Shown one piece after another: positions 1 through 6,696 of a stretch of 10,000 nt of DNA. Within the stretch, counting starts at the first letter, position 1; every line of letters starts with the position of its first letter. The position numbers and the translations under genes are program-made. The notes below the pieces were generated by a model. It was not told the DNA's origin. It did no database searches and saw only the letters and a program-made list of their open reading frames with translations. This stretch comes from Rheinheimera sp. (lineage in GTDB: Bacteria > Pseudomonadota > Gammaproteobacteria > Enterobacterales > Alteromonadaceae), in the NCBI RefSeq assembly GCF_020217005.1, contig NZ_JAIWOI010000034.1:1-10000 (forward strand), given 5' to 3'.

Positions 1-371
1 ACGGTCCAAGTGCAGGTATAGCTATGGTGACGGCTCTGGTGTCCAGCTTGACTGGTAACCCGGTAAGGGCAGATGTGGCTATGACAGGTGAGATTACCCT
101 GCGTGGTGAAGTTCTGCCTATAGGTGGTCTGAAAGAGAAGCTGCTCGCTGCACACCGTGGTGGTATAAAACGGGTTTTAATACCCCATGACAACGTTCGG
201 GACCTGAAAGATATTCCGGATAATGTCAAAGGGGATATCGAAATTCGTGCGGTAAAATGGATTGATGAGGTGCTGGAACTGGCTCTGCAAGAGCCGCCAA
301 CAGGCATGTCAGTGCTTGAAGTGGAAAAAAATCCAGCAAAAAGCAAAAAAAGCATAAAAAATCCTGCTTAG
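1..371 (+). CDS. lon: Lon protease, C-terminal part (5' end outside window)
   Basis: This is the end of the ATP-dependent cytoplasmic serine protease Lon, which degrades misfolded and regulatory proteins as a hexameric ring. Only the end of the proteolytic domain is present. The first in-frame codons read [13 protein letters not shown], which contains the catalytic Ser (codon 9-11) of the PKDGPSAG motif. The Lys of the Ser-Lys dyad is the second Lys of GGLKEK (codon 138-140); the 43-residue gap equals that between Ser679 and Lys722 in E. coli Lon. The blocks [19 protein letters not shown] and [19 protein letters not shown] are near-identical to enterobacterial Lon. After the usual EPxGM end there is an extra Lys-rich tail, [15 protein letters not shown], about 14 residues longer than in E. 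coli as I recall it. The 5' end is cut by the window edge. Lon followed by hupB and ppiD is the classical gammaproteobacterial order, which supports the call. Confidence 0.97.
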   Translation, partial: GPSAGIAMVTALVSSLTGNPVRADVAMTGEITLRGEVLPIGGLKEKLLAAHRGGIKRVLIPHDNVRDLKDIPDNVKGDIEIRAVKWIDEVLELALQEPPTGMSVLEVEKNPAKSKKSIKNPA

Positions 372-419
372 GGGCTTTTCAATTGCTCTGGCTGTGTTAA
401 GTTATGGGCAGTTTCGACG

Positions 420-461
420 CAGCCCTTGTCTGACAAGGGTTGTGGCCTAACAGAATTTTTT
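420..461 (+). terminator. Candidate terminator hairpin after lon (weak)
   Basis: The arms CAGCCCTTGT (420-429) and ACAAGGGTTG (433-442) form a 10-bp stem with one G-U pair and a 3-base loop. A run of six T follows at 456-461, but 13 bases separate it from the stem, so it is not a textbook intrinsic terminator. It could instead be a stable 3' end of the lon mRNA that blocks exonucleases, or a Rho-assisted end. It lies 48 bases after the lon stop and before the hupB promoter, which is where a lon terminator would be expected. Confidence 0.35.
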
Positions 462-480
462 GTAGTGTGTCGTTTTGTGC

Positions 481-509
481 TTGCAAGCCCAATTCAGGCT
501 TGATATAAC
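481..509 (+). promoter_or_regulatory. Candidate sigma-70 promoter of hupB
   Basis: A -35 element TTGCAA (481-486) and a -10 element TATAAC (504-509) are separated by 17 bases, the optimal spacing. They match the consensus at 4 of 6 and 5 of 6 positions. Transcription would begin near 516, leaving a leader of about 65 nt before the GTG of hupB. This agrees with hupB having its own promoters in E. coli, although lon read-through is also possible. An inverted repeat, CAAGCC (484-489) and GGCTTG (497-502), fills the spacer between the two boxes. Confidence 0.6.
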
Positions 510-580
510 AAACACGCTACTACGACAAAGCAAATTTACTGTAGTTGTTGAAAATAATAACAATTGAAGGGGATGATATT

Positions 581-853
581 GTGAACAAGTCTCAACTTAT
601 CGACAAAATCGCTGCTGGTGCAGATATTTCTAAAGCGGCAGCTGGTCGTTCTCTGGACGCGTTCATCGACGCTGTTACTGAGGCTCTTAAGGAAGGCGAT
701 TCAGTAGCCTTAGTTGGTTTTGGTACATTTGCAGTTCGCGAGCGCGCTGCACGTTCAGGCCGTAACCCACAAACTGGTGAAACTATCCAAATCGCTTCTG
801 CGAAAATTCCTTCGTTCAAGCCAGGTAAAGCGCTGAAAGACAGCGTAAACTAA
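581..853 (+). CDS. hupB: DNA-binding protein HU-beta
   Basis: HU is a small abundant nucleoid protein that bends and compacts DNA as a homo- or heterodimer (with HU-alpha). The product is exactly 90 residues, the standard HU length, when started at the GTG at 581. It begins (M)[21 protein letters not shown], the typical HU-beta N-terminus. An in-frame ATG at 545 would add 12 residues that no HU has. The GTG also has a strong Shine-Dalgarno AAGGGG (567-572) eight bases upstream, which decides the start. The HU signature is present: [22 protein letters not shown] at about residues 46-67, with the DNA-intercalating Pro63 at the tip of the beta arm in RNPQTG, and the C-terminal [15 protein letters not shown]. 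It sits between lon and ppiD as in most gammaproteobacteria. It has its own promoter upstream and an intrinsic terminator at 963-997, so it is probably mostly monocistronic. Confidence 0.97.
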   Translation: MNKSQLIDKIAAGADISKAAAGRSLDAFIDAVTEALKEGDSVALVGFGTFAVRERAARSGRNPQTGETIQIASAKIPSFKPGKALKDSVN

Positions 854-860
854 GCTGAAC

Positions 861-881
861 GCCTGGCTGTGTCAGTCAGGC
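861..881 (+). other. Hairpin just after hupB (3' UTR stem-loop)
   Basis: The arms GCCTGGCTG (861-869) and CAGTCAGGC (873-881) pair over 9 bp, with one G-U pair and a TGT loop. The hairpin starts 8 bases after the hupB stop. It has no T run, so it is not an intrinsic terminator by itself. The hupB transcript would carry this stem and then continue to the strong terminator at 963-997. A role as an mRNA-stabilising 3' structure is inference. Confidence 0.4.
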
Positions 882-962
882 CAATGAAGCTGATGGTTCT
901 TCCAGCACAACTGGTTGAGAAAAGCAAAACGCATTTAGCCTGACGCTACCACAGCTTTTATG

Positions 963-997
963 AAAAAGGCGTATCTGTTAAGATGCGCTTTTTTTTT
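963..997 (+). terminator. Strong intrinsic terminator of hupB
   Basis: The stem GCGTATCT (969-976) pairs with AGATGCGC (981-988) over a GTTA loop, with one G-U pair. It extends outward through a G-U pair into A5 (963-967) opposite the T run. Nine T follow directly (989-997). This is a textbook Rho-independent terminator, 109 bases after the hupB stop. It lies inside the longest in-frame extension of ppiD (ATG at 960), which is one reason that upstream start is rejected. Confidence 0.9.
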
Positions 998-1034
998 AAG
1001 ACAACCAAAAGTTGCCAAAAGAGACGTAGATACA

Positions 1035-2951
1035 ATGTTAGAAAAGATCAGAGAAGGTTCGCAGGGTATGATCGCCAAGGTCATTCTTGGCTTTGTGATC
1101 CTGACTTTTGCGTTAGCCGGGGTCGGCAGTTATCTTGGCAGCAGCAGAGAAGTTCCTGTTGCCGTCGTCAACGGTGATGAAATAACCAAAGTTCAGTTCG
1201 ATACAGCGTACCAAAATGAAAGAGCCAGAATGCAACAGCAGTTTGGTGAAATGTTTGGAATGTTGTCGGCTGATAACAATTACATGAGCAACTTCCGCAA
1301 TTCAGTGCTGGAAAAACTCATTGATGAGCAATTGCAACGTCAACTTGTGGCTCAATTGGATTTAGTCGTCAGCGACGAGGTGTTACGAGACACTATTCGT
1401 GCTATGCCTGAATTTCAGGTCGACGGCGTGTTTAATAACGACCGTTATATCGCCTTACTGCGTCAAAACGGCTACGAGCCAAATCAGTTCCGTGATTATT
1501 TAAGAGCGCAAATGTCAGCTAACCAACTTGTGGTTGGTCTGGCTGGTTCAGAATTTGCGACTGTGTCTGAGATGCAATTACTGTCTAAGTTGCAGCAGCA
1601 AAGCCGTGATATCCAATACGCTGTATTAAAGGCTGCTGATTTTGCTTCTGCCGTTGAAATAAATGATCAACTGTTGCAGGACTATTATCAAAGCAACACC
1701 AATCAATTTGTTTCGCCAGAAACCGTATCTGTGGATTATGTGCAGCTAACTGCGGCTGATATTGCCAAGTCTGTTGTGGTAGCTGATGCCGACCTGCAAG
1801 CCTACTATGACGCGAATCAGGCAAGGTATAAAACCGAAGAGCGTCGCCGTGTGTCGCATATTCTGTTGGAGTCTGCCGAAGACAATGCTGAAATTAAAGC
1901 TAAAGCAGAAGCCTTAGCCAGTCAGCTGCAACAAGGCGCAGATTTTGCTGAATTAGCTAAGAAAGAATCTGCTGATACTTTTTCTGCAGAAAAAGGCGGT
2001 GACTTAGATTTTATCGACAAAGGGGTGATGGATGCTGAATTTGAAAAAGCTGCCTATGCCTTAGCTAAAACTGGTGACATCAGCCCTGTAGTTAAAACTG
2101 AATTCGGTTATCACATCATTAAACTCACCGAAATTCAGCCTGGTTCGACGAAAGCTTTTGCTGATGTAAAAGAGCAAATTCTGGCCTCTGTGAAAGAAGA
2201 AAAGGCCGCTGAAAAATTTGCTGAGCTGCAACAATTATTAGGCGAAAAGAGCTTTGAGATTGCGGACAGTTTGCAGGAAGCTGCCGAAGCTGTGGGCTCT
2301 AAAGTAGTCTCAGTACCAGCGTTTAGCCGCGCAACTGCTCCTGCAGAATTAACAGCACCTAAAGTTCTGGAGACCTTGTTCTCGGAAGACTTTATCAATG
2401 CAGGTGTGAACAGTGATGTGATTGAAGTAGCTCCGCAGCATGTTGTGGTGGTGCGAGTGAATTCACATCAGGCGGAGACGACTAAAAAGCTTGAAGAAGT
2501 AACAGAGCAGGTGAAAGCAGCAGTGATCGCGGCGAAGAGCTCTGAACTGGCTAAAGCAAAGGCTGAAGCTTTATTGGCTGAAGTCGTTGCAGGCAAGCCA
2601 TTAGCGGATGTAGCTGCTGCTGCCCAGTTGACGTTAGAGACAAAAGCCGCAGTCACTCGTTTTGGTGGGGATATTGATTCAGATATACGTACCAAAGCTT
2701 TTGAGCTGGCAAAACCTTCAGAGGCTCAACCTGCCACTGTTGCTATGTTAAATCTGGCAAGCGGCGATGCGGCTTTGGTCGCGGTCACTAAAGTGACTGA
2801 TACTGAAGTAACGACTAAGCCTCCGCTGGAGCAGTTACAACAGTTTGCCGATCAGAAAGCACAAAGTAGTTTTGGAGCTTTAGTGGCTGCATTAAAAGCC
2901 AAGGCGGAAATTACGCGTTCATTACCAGCAGCGACCATTGACGAACAATAA
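1035..2951 (+). CDS. ppiD: Periplasmic folding chaperone PpiD (SurA/parvulin family)
   Basis: PpiD is an inner-membrane-anchored periplasmic chaperone that works near the SecYEG exit and helps early folding of secreted proteins. From the ATG at 1035 the product is 638 residues (E. coli PpiD is 623). It opens MLEKIREGSQGMIAKVILGF, the usual short cytoplasmic N-terminus. One membrane segment follows (about residues 13-34), then a SurA-N-like region (about 35-200). A parvulin (PpiC) domain runs from about 271 to 366, with SHILLE (His275) and FGYHIIKLTEI (His360). A long Ala/Glu/Lys-rich C-terminal part follows. An in-frame ATG at 960 would prepend 25 residues encoded by the hupB terminator; it is rejected because those residues are non-homologous and the family N-terminus begins at 1035. 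A modest AGAGA (1020-1024) precedes the start. In E. coli the parvulin domain of PpiD is reported to lack prolyl isomerase activity, so chaperoning is the safer assignment. No clear promoter is visible between the hupB terminator and the start. Confidence 0.95.
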   Translation: MLEKIREGSQGMIAKVILGFVILTFALAGVGSYLGSSREVPVAVVNGDEITKVQFDTAYQNERARMQQQFGEMFGMLSADNNYMSNFRNSVLEKLIDEQLQRQLVAQLDLVVSDEVLRDTIRAMPEFQVDGVFNNDRYIALLRQNGYEPNQFRDYLRAQMSANQLVVGLAGSEFATVSEMQLLSKLQQQSRDIQYAVLKAADFASAVEINDQLLQDYYQSNTNQFVSPETVSVDYVQLTAADIAKSVVVADADLQAYYDANQARYKTEERRRVSHILLESAEDNAEIKAKAEALASQLQQGADFAELAKKESADTFSAEKGGDLDFIDKGVMDAEFEKAAYALAKTGDISPVVKTEFGYHIIKLTEIQPGSTKAFADVKEQILASVKEEKAAEKFAELQQLLGEKSFEIADSLQEAAEAVGSKVVSVPAFSRATAPAELTAPKVLETLFSEDFINAGVNSDVIEVAPQHVVVVRVNSHQAETTKKLEEVTEQVKAAVIAAKSSELAKAKAEALLAEVVAGKPLADVAAAAQLTLETKAAVTRFGGDIDSDIRTKAFELAKPSEAQPATVAMLNLASGDAALVAVTKVTDTEVTTKPPLEQLQQFADQKAQSSFGALVAALKAKAEITRSLPAATIDEQ

Positions 2952-2971
2952 ATGTCTTATGTTGCCTGAAC

Positions 2972-3001
2972 AAAAAAACCAACCTTAGGGTTGGTTTTTT
3001 T
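2972..3001. terminator. Bidirectional intrinsic terminator between ppiD and sapF
   Basis: CCAACC (2979-2984) and GGTTGG (2989-2994) form a perfect 6-bp stem with a TTAG loop. It is flanked by A7 on the left (2972-2978) and T7 on the right (2995-3001). Read in either direction the hairpin ends in a U-run, so it can stop ppiD transcripts (20 bases after the stop) and convergent sap-operon transcripts (22 bases after the sapF stop). Confidence 0.92.
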
Positions 3002-3023
3002 GTCTTTGCGGTAGCTACTTTGT

Positions 3024-3794
3024 CTAGCTTTGAGCGCTGCTTATCAGCTTTCTGCTGTACTCATGCTGAGGGTTGTCGAACACATCATTGGTTTGGCCAT
3101 AATCCAGTGCCTTACCCTGATGCAATACCAGCATGCTGTCGCTGATATGACGAACTAAACGCAGGTGGTTGGTGATCAATAAATAAGACAAACCGGTATT
3201 TTTTTGTAGCTCCAGTAGCAGGTTTACAATCTGAGCTCGTAGTGAAGGGTCCAGTGCAGTCAAAGCTTCATCCAGTATCAGCAGTTTAGGATCCATAATC
3301 AGGGCTCTGGCGAGCGCTACACGCTGTAATTGGCCCCCTGAGAACATATGAGGGTAGTAATCTGCGTGTTCTTCCATTAAACCTAACTGTTGCAGCGTAA
3401 GATGGATTTTATTCTCACGTTGCTGTTCATCCAGAAGCGTGCTGTACCGTAAAACATCGTTAAGCATTTGCCCCACTTTTTGGTGGGGATTTAATGAACG
3501 GGCTGGATCCTGAAAAATATAACGGATCACATGGTTATACTTTTTGTAGTCGCTGATGGTGACTGCTTCGCCTTCCAGTAGAATTTCTCCGCTGTCCGGT
3601 TTTTCTATACCGACCAACAATTTCGCTAATGTACTTTTCCCCGAACCAGTTTCACCCACTATAGCCAGAGTTTGACCAGGGTAAAGACTAAAACTGATAT
3701 CGGCCAAAGCCTGAACGGTTTTATGGCTAAAGATGCCCTGCGCTTTCTGATAACTTTTATACAGCTGGCGGATCTCCAACAACGGTATTGTCAT
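3024..3794 (-). CDS. sapF: Peptide/polyamine ABC transporter ATP-binding protein SapF
   Basis: SapF is one of two cytoplasmic ATPases that drive the SapBC channel; it pairs with SapD. Its 256 residues form a single ABC domain: Walker A GETGSGKS (47-54), Q-loop Gln95 (FQDP), an intact signature FSGGQLQR (151-158), Walker B LLILDE (171-176) and H-loop His210 (TNH). The Walker B segment continues as DEALTALD instead of the common DEPTSALD. The C-terminal oligopeptide-transporter extension found in SapD is missing, as expected for SapF. The start ATG overlaps the sapD stop by 4 bases (ATGA), with AAGGT about 8 bases upstream, so translation is probably coupled. It is the last gene of the operon, followed after 22 bases by the bidirectional terminator. 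The general family (OppF/DppF type) is certain; the Sap assignment rests on gene order and resemblance to E. coli SapF. Confidence 0.94.
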   Translation of the reverse strand: MTIPLLEIRQLYKSYQKAQGIFSHKTVQALADISFSLYPGQTLAIVGETGSGKSTLAKLLVGIEKPDSGEILLEGEAVTISDYKKYNHVIRYIFQDPARSLNPHQKVGQMLNDVLRYSTLLDEQQRENKIHLTLQQLGLMEEHADYYPHMFSGGQLQRVALARALIMDPKLLILDEALTALDPSLRAQIVNLLLELQKNTGLSYLLITNHLRLVRHISDSMLVLHQGKALDYGQTNDVFDNPQHEYSRKLISSAQS

Positions 3795-4783
3795 AACTTT
3801 TTACCTTGCAGTGGAAAATGGCAACTGAAATAATGATTTTGCAAGCGCTCCAGCACCGGGGTCTTGACACATTCCTTGCGAGCATTAGGGCAACGTGGTC
3901 CCAAACGACATCCTATAGGTAGATGCTGTAAGGTAGGAATGCTGCCATGCAAAGCGTACAAAGGTTGTTTACTGGCCAGTTGTGGCTGAAATTCAGGCAC
4001 GCTTTTTATCAATGCGTCTGTATAGGGGTGAAAGGGCTGTTTTAATATAGCTGCAGTTTCGCCTGCTTCAACCAATTGGCCACAATAGAGCACACTCAAA
4101 GTCTGCGTGTTACGGGCTACTGTTTCCAGCTCATGACTGATTAATAAAATCGACATACCTTTGAGCTGGTTAAAACTGGCTAGTAAACGGAATAGCTGAG
4201 CCTGAGTGGTACTTTCTAAGGCTGTAGTTGGTTCGTCAGCGATCAGCAGTTTGGGTTTTTTCGCGATCGCCATGGCGATCATAATTTTCTGACAAACGCC
4301 TTCAGGCAACTGATAAGGGTAGGAATTAAATATCGCCTGATGGTCGCGAATACCGACCTTATGCAACAAGGCGATAGCTTTTTTTCGACGTTCAAAAGGA
4401 CGACCCCACCAACTGCTTTCCAGCTCTGAATCAGGAATGGACTCTATCAGTTGTTCCAAAATGGGAGCCGTAGGATCCATGCTCCGACTTGGCTCCTGAT
4501 AAATCATCGCAATATCACGGCCTATAATCTTGCGCTGGTCTTCATAGGATAAACGCAATAAGTCCTGACCAGCCCAGCTGAAACGGTCGGCGGTAATACG
4601 CCATCTTTTGTTGAGCACTCCTACTATCGCTTTGGCAATTAAACTTTTGCCTGAGCCAGATTCGCCCACAAGACCTCGTATTTCTCCTTCCCTTATGGTC
4701 AGGTTGATCCTGTCGACAGCGCGGATTAATCCTTCCGGAGTTTCCAACTCTATCGTCATATTTTTAATATCGAGCAGAATCAT
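3791..4783 (-). CDS. sapD: Peptide/polyamine ABC transporter ATP-binding protein SapD
   Basis: SapD is the second ATPase of the Sap transporter. The E. coli protein is also known as TrkE because ATP binding by SapD supports Trk potassium uptake. The 330 residues equal the E. coli length. Visible motifs are Walker A GESGSGKS (40-47), Q-loop Gln96 (YQEP), Walker B LLIADE (179-184) and H-loop SH (His217). The ABC signature is degenerate: LPEGVCQK (159-166) in place of LSGGQ. E. coli SapD has a similarly altered signature, so this is a family trait and not damage. The C-terminal oligo_HPY region carries four Cys (292, 298, 305, 321) in the pattern GCRLGPRCP...EC...SCHFP, the arrangement that holds an iron-sulfur cluster in solved Opp/Dpp ATPases; a cluster here is inference. 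The start overlaps the sapC stop by one base (TAATG), and the stop overlaps sapF by 4 bases. Confidence 0.95.
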   Translation of the reverse strand: MILLDIKNMTIELETPEGLIRAVDRINLTIREGEIRGLVGESGSGKSLIAKAIVGVLNKRWRITADRFSWAGQDLLRLSYEDQRKIIGRDIAMIYQEPSRSMDPTAPILEQLIESIPDSELESSWWGRPFERRKKAIALLHKVGIRDHQAIFNSYPYQLPEGVCQKIMIAMAIAKKPKLLIADEPTTALESTTQAQLFRLLASFNQLKGMSILLISHELETVARNTQTLSVLYCGQLVEAGETAAILKQPFHPYTDALIKSVPEFQPQLASKQPLYALHGSIPTLQHLPIGCRLGPRCPNARKECVKTPVLERLQNHYFSCHFPLQGKKL

Positions 4784-5676
4784 TAGTTTTCCCGCCGTTT
4801 TTTCATCGCTGTGCGCAAGCCATCACCGACCAGATTCACAGATAGGACAGCTGCGAATACCAGAACACCCGGCAAGGCAATGGCCCAGGGGGCAAGATAA
4901 ATTAAATCCAGTGCATCAGCGATCATTACACCCCATTCGGAAGTTGGCGCCTGAGCACCCAGGCCAAGAAAGCCCAAAGCAGCGATATCCAGTATTGCAG
5001 TAGACAGAGCCATAGTGGCCATTACAGTTAAATGCTCCCAAATATTGGGCAATACAGCATAGCGCAATACCTGCCAGTTAGATGCGCCATCCAATCTGTA
5101 AGCGGCAACGTAATCCTGTTTTAGGGTATCTTGTATCGAGTTTCTGATGCCATGTACAAACTGAGGCAATAAAGCCAGCATAATGGCCCAGGTAGTGTTC
5201 CAAAGCCCAGGGCCCAATACGGCCACAATAATGATCGCTAGTAACAGGGAAGGGATGGTCAGTGCTAAATCCAGCACATGATTAAAAATACTGGATTTCA
5301 CACCTTTACTCATGCCCGCCATTGCGCCCAGTGCCAGTCCCATCAGCAAAGAACCTAGCACTGTGATCAAGGCTATGCCAAAGGTATAAGTCGCCCCTTT
5401 CATCAGGCGAGACATCAAATCCCGTCCTAAGTCATCTGTGCCAAAAGGATATTGCACTAATCCTTGGTCGCTCCATGAGGGCGCCAGTAACAATAGATCA
5501 GGGTTTTGCAGATAAGGGTTATGTGGCGTAATGACAGGTGCCAGGATAGTAAGCAGCAAAAAAAACGAAAACATAATCAGCCCAAAGACAGCGGCGTGTT
5601 GACGTTGAAACTGTTGCCAAAGCTGAGTTAAAGGCCCACGGTTTTGTTCTTCAAAATATAGCCGGAATTTTTTCAT
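4783..5676 (-). CDS. sapC: ABC transporter permease SapC
   Basis: SapC is an inner-membrane permease of the DppC/OppC type that forms the transport channel with SapB. It has 297 residues (E. coli SapC has 296). A cytoplasmic N-terminus leads into the first membrane segment (about 29-50). The DppC-type motif FGTDDLGRDLMSRL follows at 78-91, then several hydrophobic segments (about 98-122, 136-155, 162-176, 215-240, 262-285). The EAA coupling loop YVAAYRLDGASNWQVLRYAVLP lies at 189-210, and the sequence LDIAALGFLGLGAQ is characteristic of SapC. The start codon directly abuts the sapB stop, with AGGAAAG a few bases upstream inside the sapB end. The stop overlaps the sapD start by one base. I see nothing unusual in it. 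Confidence 0.95.
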   Translation of the reverse strand: MKKFRLYFEEQNRGPLTQLWQQFQRQHAAVFGLIMFSFFLLLTILAPVITPHNPYLQNPDLLLLAPSWSDQGLVQYPFGTDDLGRDLMSRLMKGATYTFGIALITVLGSLLMGLALGAMAGMSKGVKSSIFNHVLDLALTIPSLLLAIIIVAVLGPGLWNTTWAIMLALLPQFVHGIRNSIQDTLKQDYVAAYRLDGASNWQVLRYAVLPNIWEHLTVMATMALSTAILDIAALGFLGLGAQAPTSEWGVMIADALDLIYLAPWAIALPGVLVFAAVLSVNLVGDGLRTAMKKRREN

Positions 5677-6696
5677 TTATGCTTTCCTGGCCAGTGGATT
5701 AAACAAGGTATGTAAAATTTCAGTCAGCATGTTTACCACTATGACTAAGCAGGACACCACTAATAGCCCTCCTTGTATGGCAGGGTAATTACGCTGATAG
5801 ATACTATCCAGCAGCCATTGACCTATACCAGGCCAGGAAAAGATCACTTCGGTGATCATGGCTAAGGTGATCAGGGTGCTAAATTGTAAGCCAATCTGCC
5901 GGATTACAGGCAATAACGCATTACGCAGACCGTGGTGATACAACACCTGTGCACGGCTTAAGCCTTTCGCTCTTGCTGTTTTAATGTAACTTTGTTCCAG
6001 TACGGCCAGCATAGAATCACGGGTAAAGCGGATCATCACTGTAGTAGGGAAAGTAGCAAGCACTACGGCGGGTAATAGCAAGTGTCGTAAAGCGTCTAGT
6101 GTCGCTTCTGATTTGTAGCTGATGTCTGACAACCAGATGTCGGGCAACATAAAACCTGTAGTGGTGGGGATATCAAATAAAACACTGATACGCCCCGCTG
6201 TAGGTAAAACCGCTAATGTTAATGAAAACAGCATGATAAGTAGCAGTGCCCACCAGAAAATAGGAATAGAATAGGCAACAAGAGTAATGCCGGAAATAAG
6301 CCTGCCCAAAAAGCTATCCGCTTTTACGGCGGCAAAGAGCCCTAATGGAATACCCAATACAAAAGATAACAGCAGCGCATAACTCGCAAGTTCTATAGTT
6401 GCAGGGAATACGGCGACAATTTCTGACAATACGGGTTGTTGGCTGGAAAACGACAGCCCCCATTCGCCGTCCAGTATGCGGTTTAAGTAGGCTATATATT
6501 GCTGTAACAGTGATTGGTCCAATGCATAATATTCTATTAACGATTGTCGCTGCTCTGGCTTTATGTCGGTCAGCCCGGAAATATTAGTTAGTACTTCGCC
6601 CGGGAAAAGATAACTTAAACTGAAGGCAAGTATAGTCAGTGCAACAAATACAAAGCCAATTAAGAAACAGCGACGCAAAAAGTAATGCAACATCAT
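5677..6696 (-). CDS. sapB: ABC transporter permease SapB
   Basis: SapB is the DppB/OppB-type permease partner of SapC. In E. coli, SapBCDF is described as a putrescine exporter, while the same genes were found earlier through antimicrobial-peptide sensitivity. The 339 residues are slightly more than in E. coli (321). There is an N-terminal membrane segment (about 9-30), a periplasmic region with GEWGLSFSSQQPV (78-90), and five further hydrophobic segments (about 100-124, 134-162, 203-226, 262-285, 308-330). The EAA loop is YIKTARAKGLSRAQVLYHHG (237-256). The block LQFSTLITLAMITEVIFSWPG is close to E. coli SapB. Two ATG codons occur in tandem at the start (6696 and 6693). The first overlaps the sapA stop by 4 bases and the second by 1, so either may be used. 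Confidence 0.95.
   Translation of the reverse strand: MMLHYFLRRCFLIGFVFVALTILAFSLSYLFPGEVLTNISGLTDIKPEQRQSLIEYYALDQSLLQQYIAYLNRILDGEWGLSFSSQQPVLSEIVAVFPATIELASYALLLSFVLGIPLGLFAAVKADSFLGRLISGITLVAYSIPIFWWALLLIMLFSLTLAVLPTAGRISVLFDIPTTTGFMLPDIWLSDISYKSEATLDALRHLLLPAVVLATFPTTVMIRFTRDSMLAVLEQSYIKTARAKGLSRAQVLYHHGLRNALLPVIRQIGLQFSTLITLAMITEVIFSWPGIGQWLLDSIYQRNYPAIQGGLLVVSCLVIVVNMLTEILHTLFNPLARKA

Noticed and set aside
545..580. Upstream ATG start for hupB giving a 102-residue protein
   Set aside because: HU proteins are 90 residues and start NKSQLI after the initiator. The GTG at 581 has a strong Shine-Dalgarno at 567-572, which the upstream ATG would place inside the coding sequence.
592..819. 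Reverse-strand open frame opposite hupB (75 codons)
   Set aside because: Composition is explained by the codon pattern of hupB on the other strand. It has no recognisable domain and lies wholly within a confident gene.
915..937. Possible heat-shock (sigma-32) promoter for ppiD: TTGAGA with CGCATTTA
   Set aside because: The boxes look partly right but are only about 9 bases apart, well under the 13-17 needed, and any transcript would still meet the terminator at 963-997.
854..960. Possible tRNA or small RNA gene between hupB and ppiD
   Set aside because: Hairpins are present, but there is no cloverleaf, no TpsiC-like GGTTCGA block, no CCA end and no promoter. The structures fit a hupB 3' UTR.
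1031..1036. TACAAT as a -10 box for ppiD
   Set aside because: It overlaps the ppiD start codon and has no -35 at the correct distance. Transcription would begin inside the gene.
4608..5003. Forward open frame of 131 codons opposite sapD/sapC
   Set aside because: It spans the overlap of two confident reverse genes and resembles no family; it is a shadow frame. The same applies to the forward frames at 6399, 6862, 8137 and 8796.
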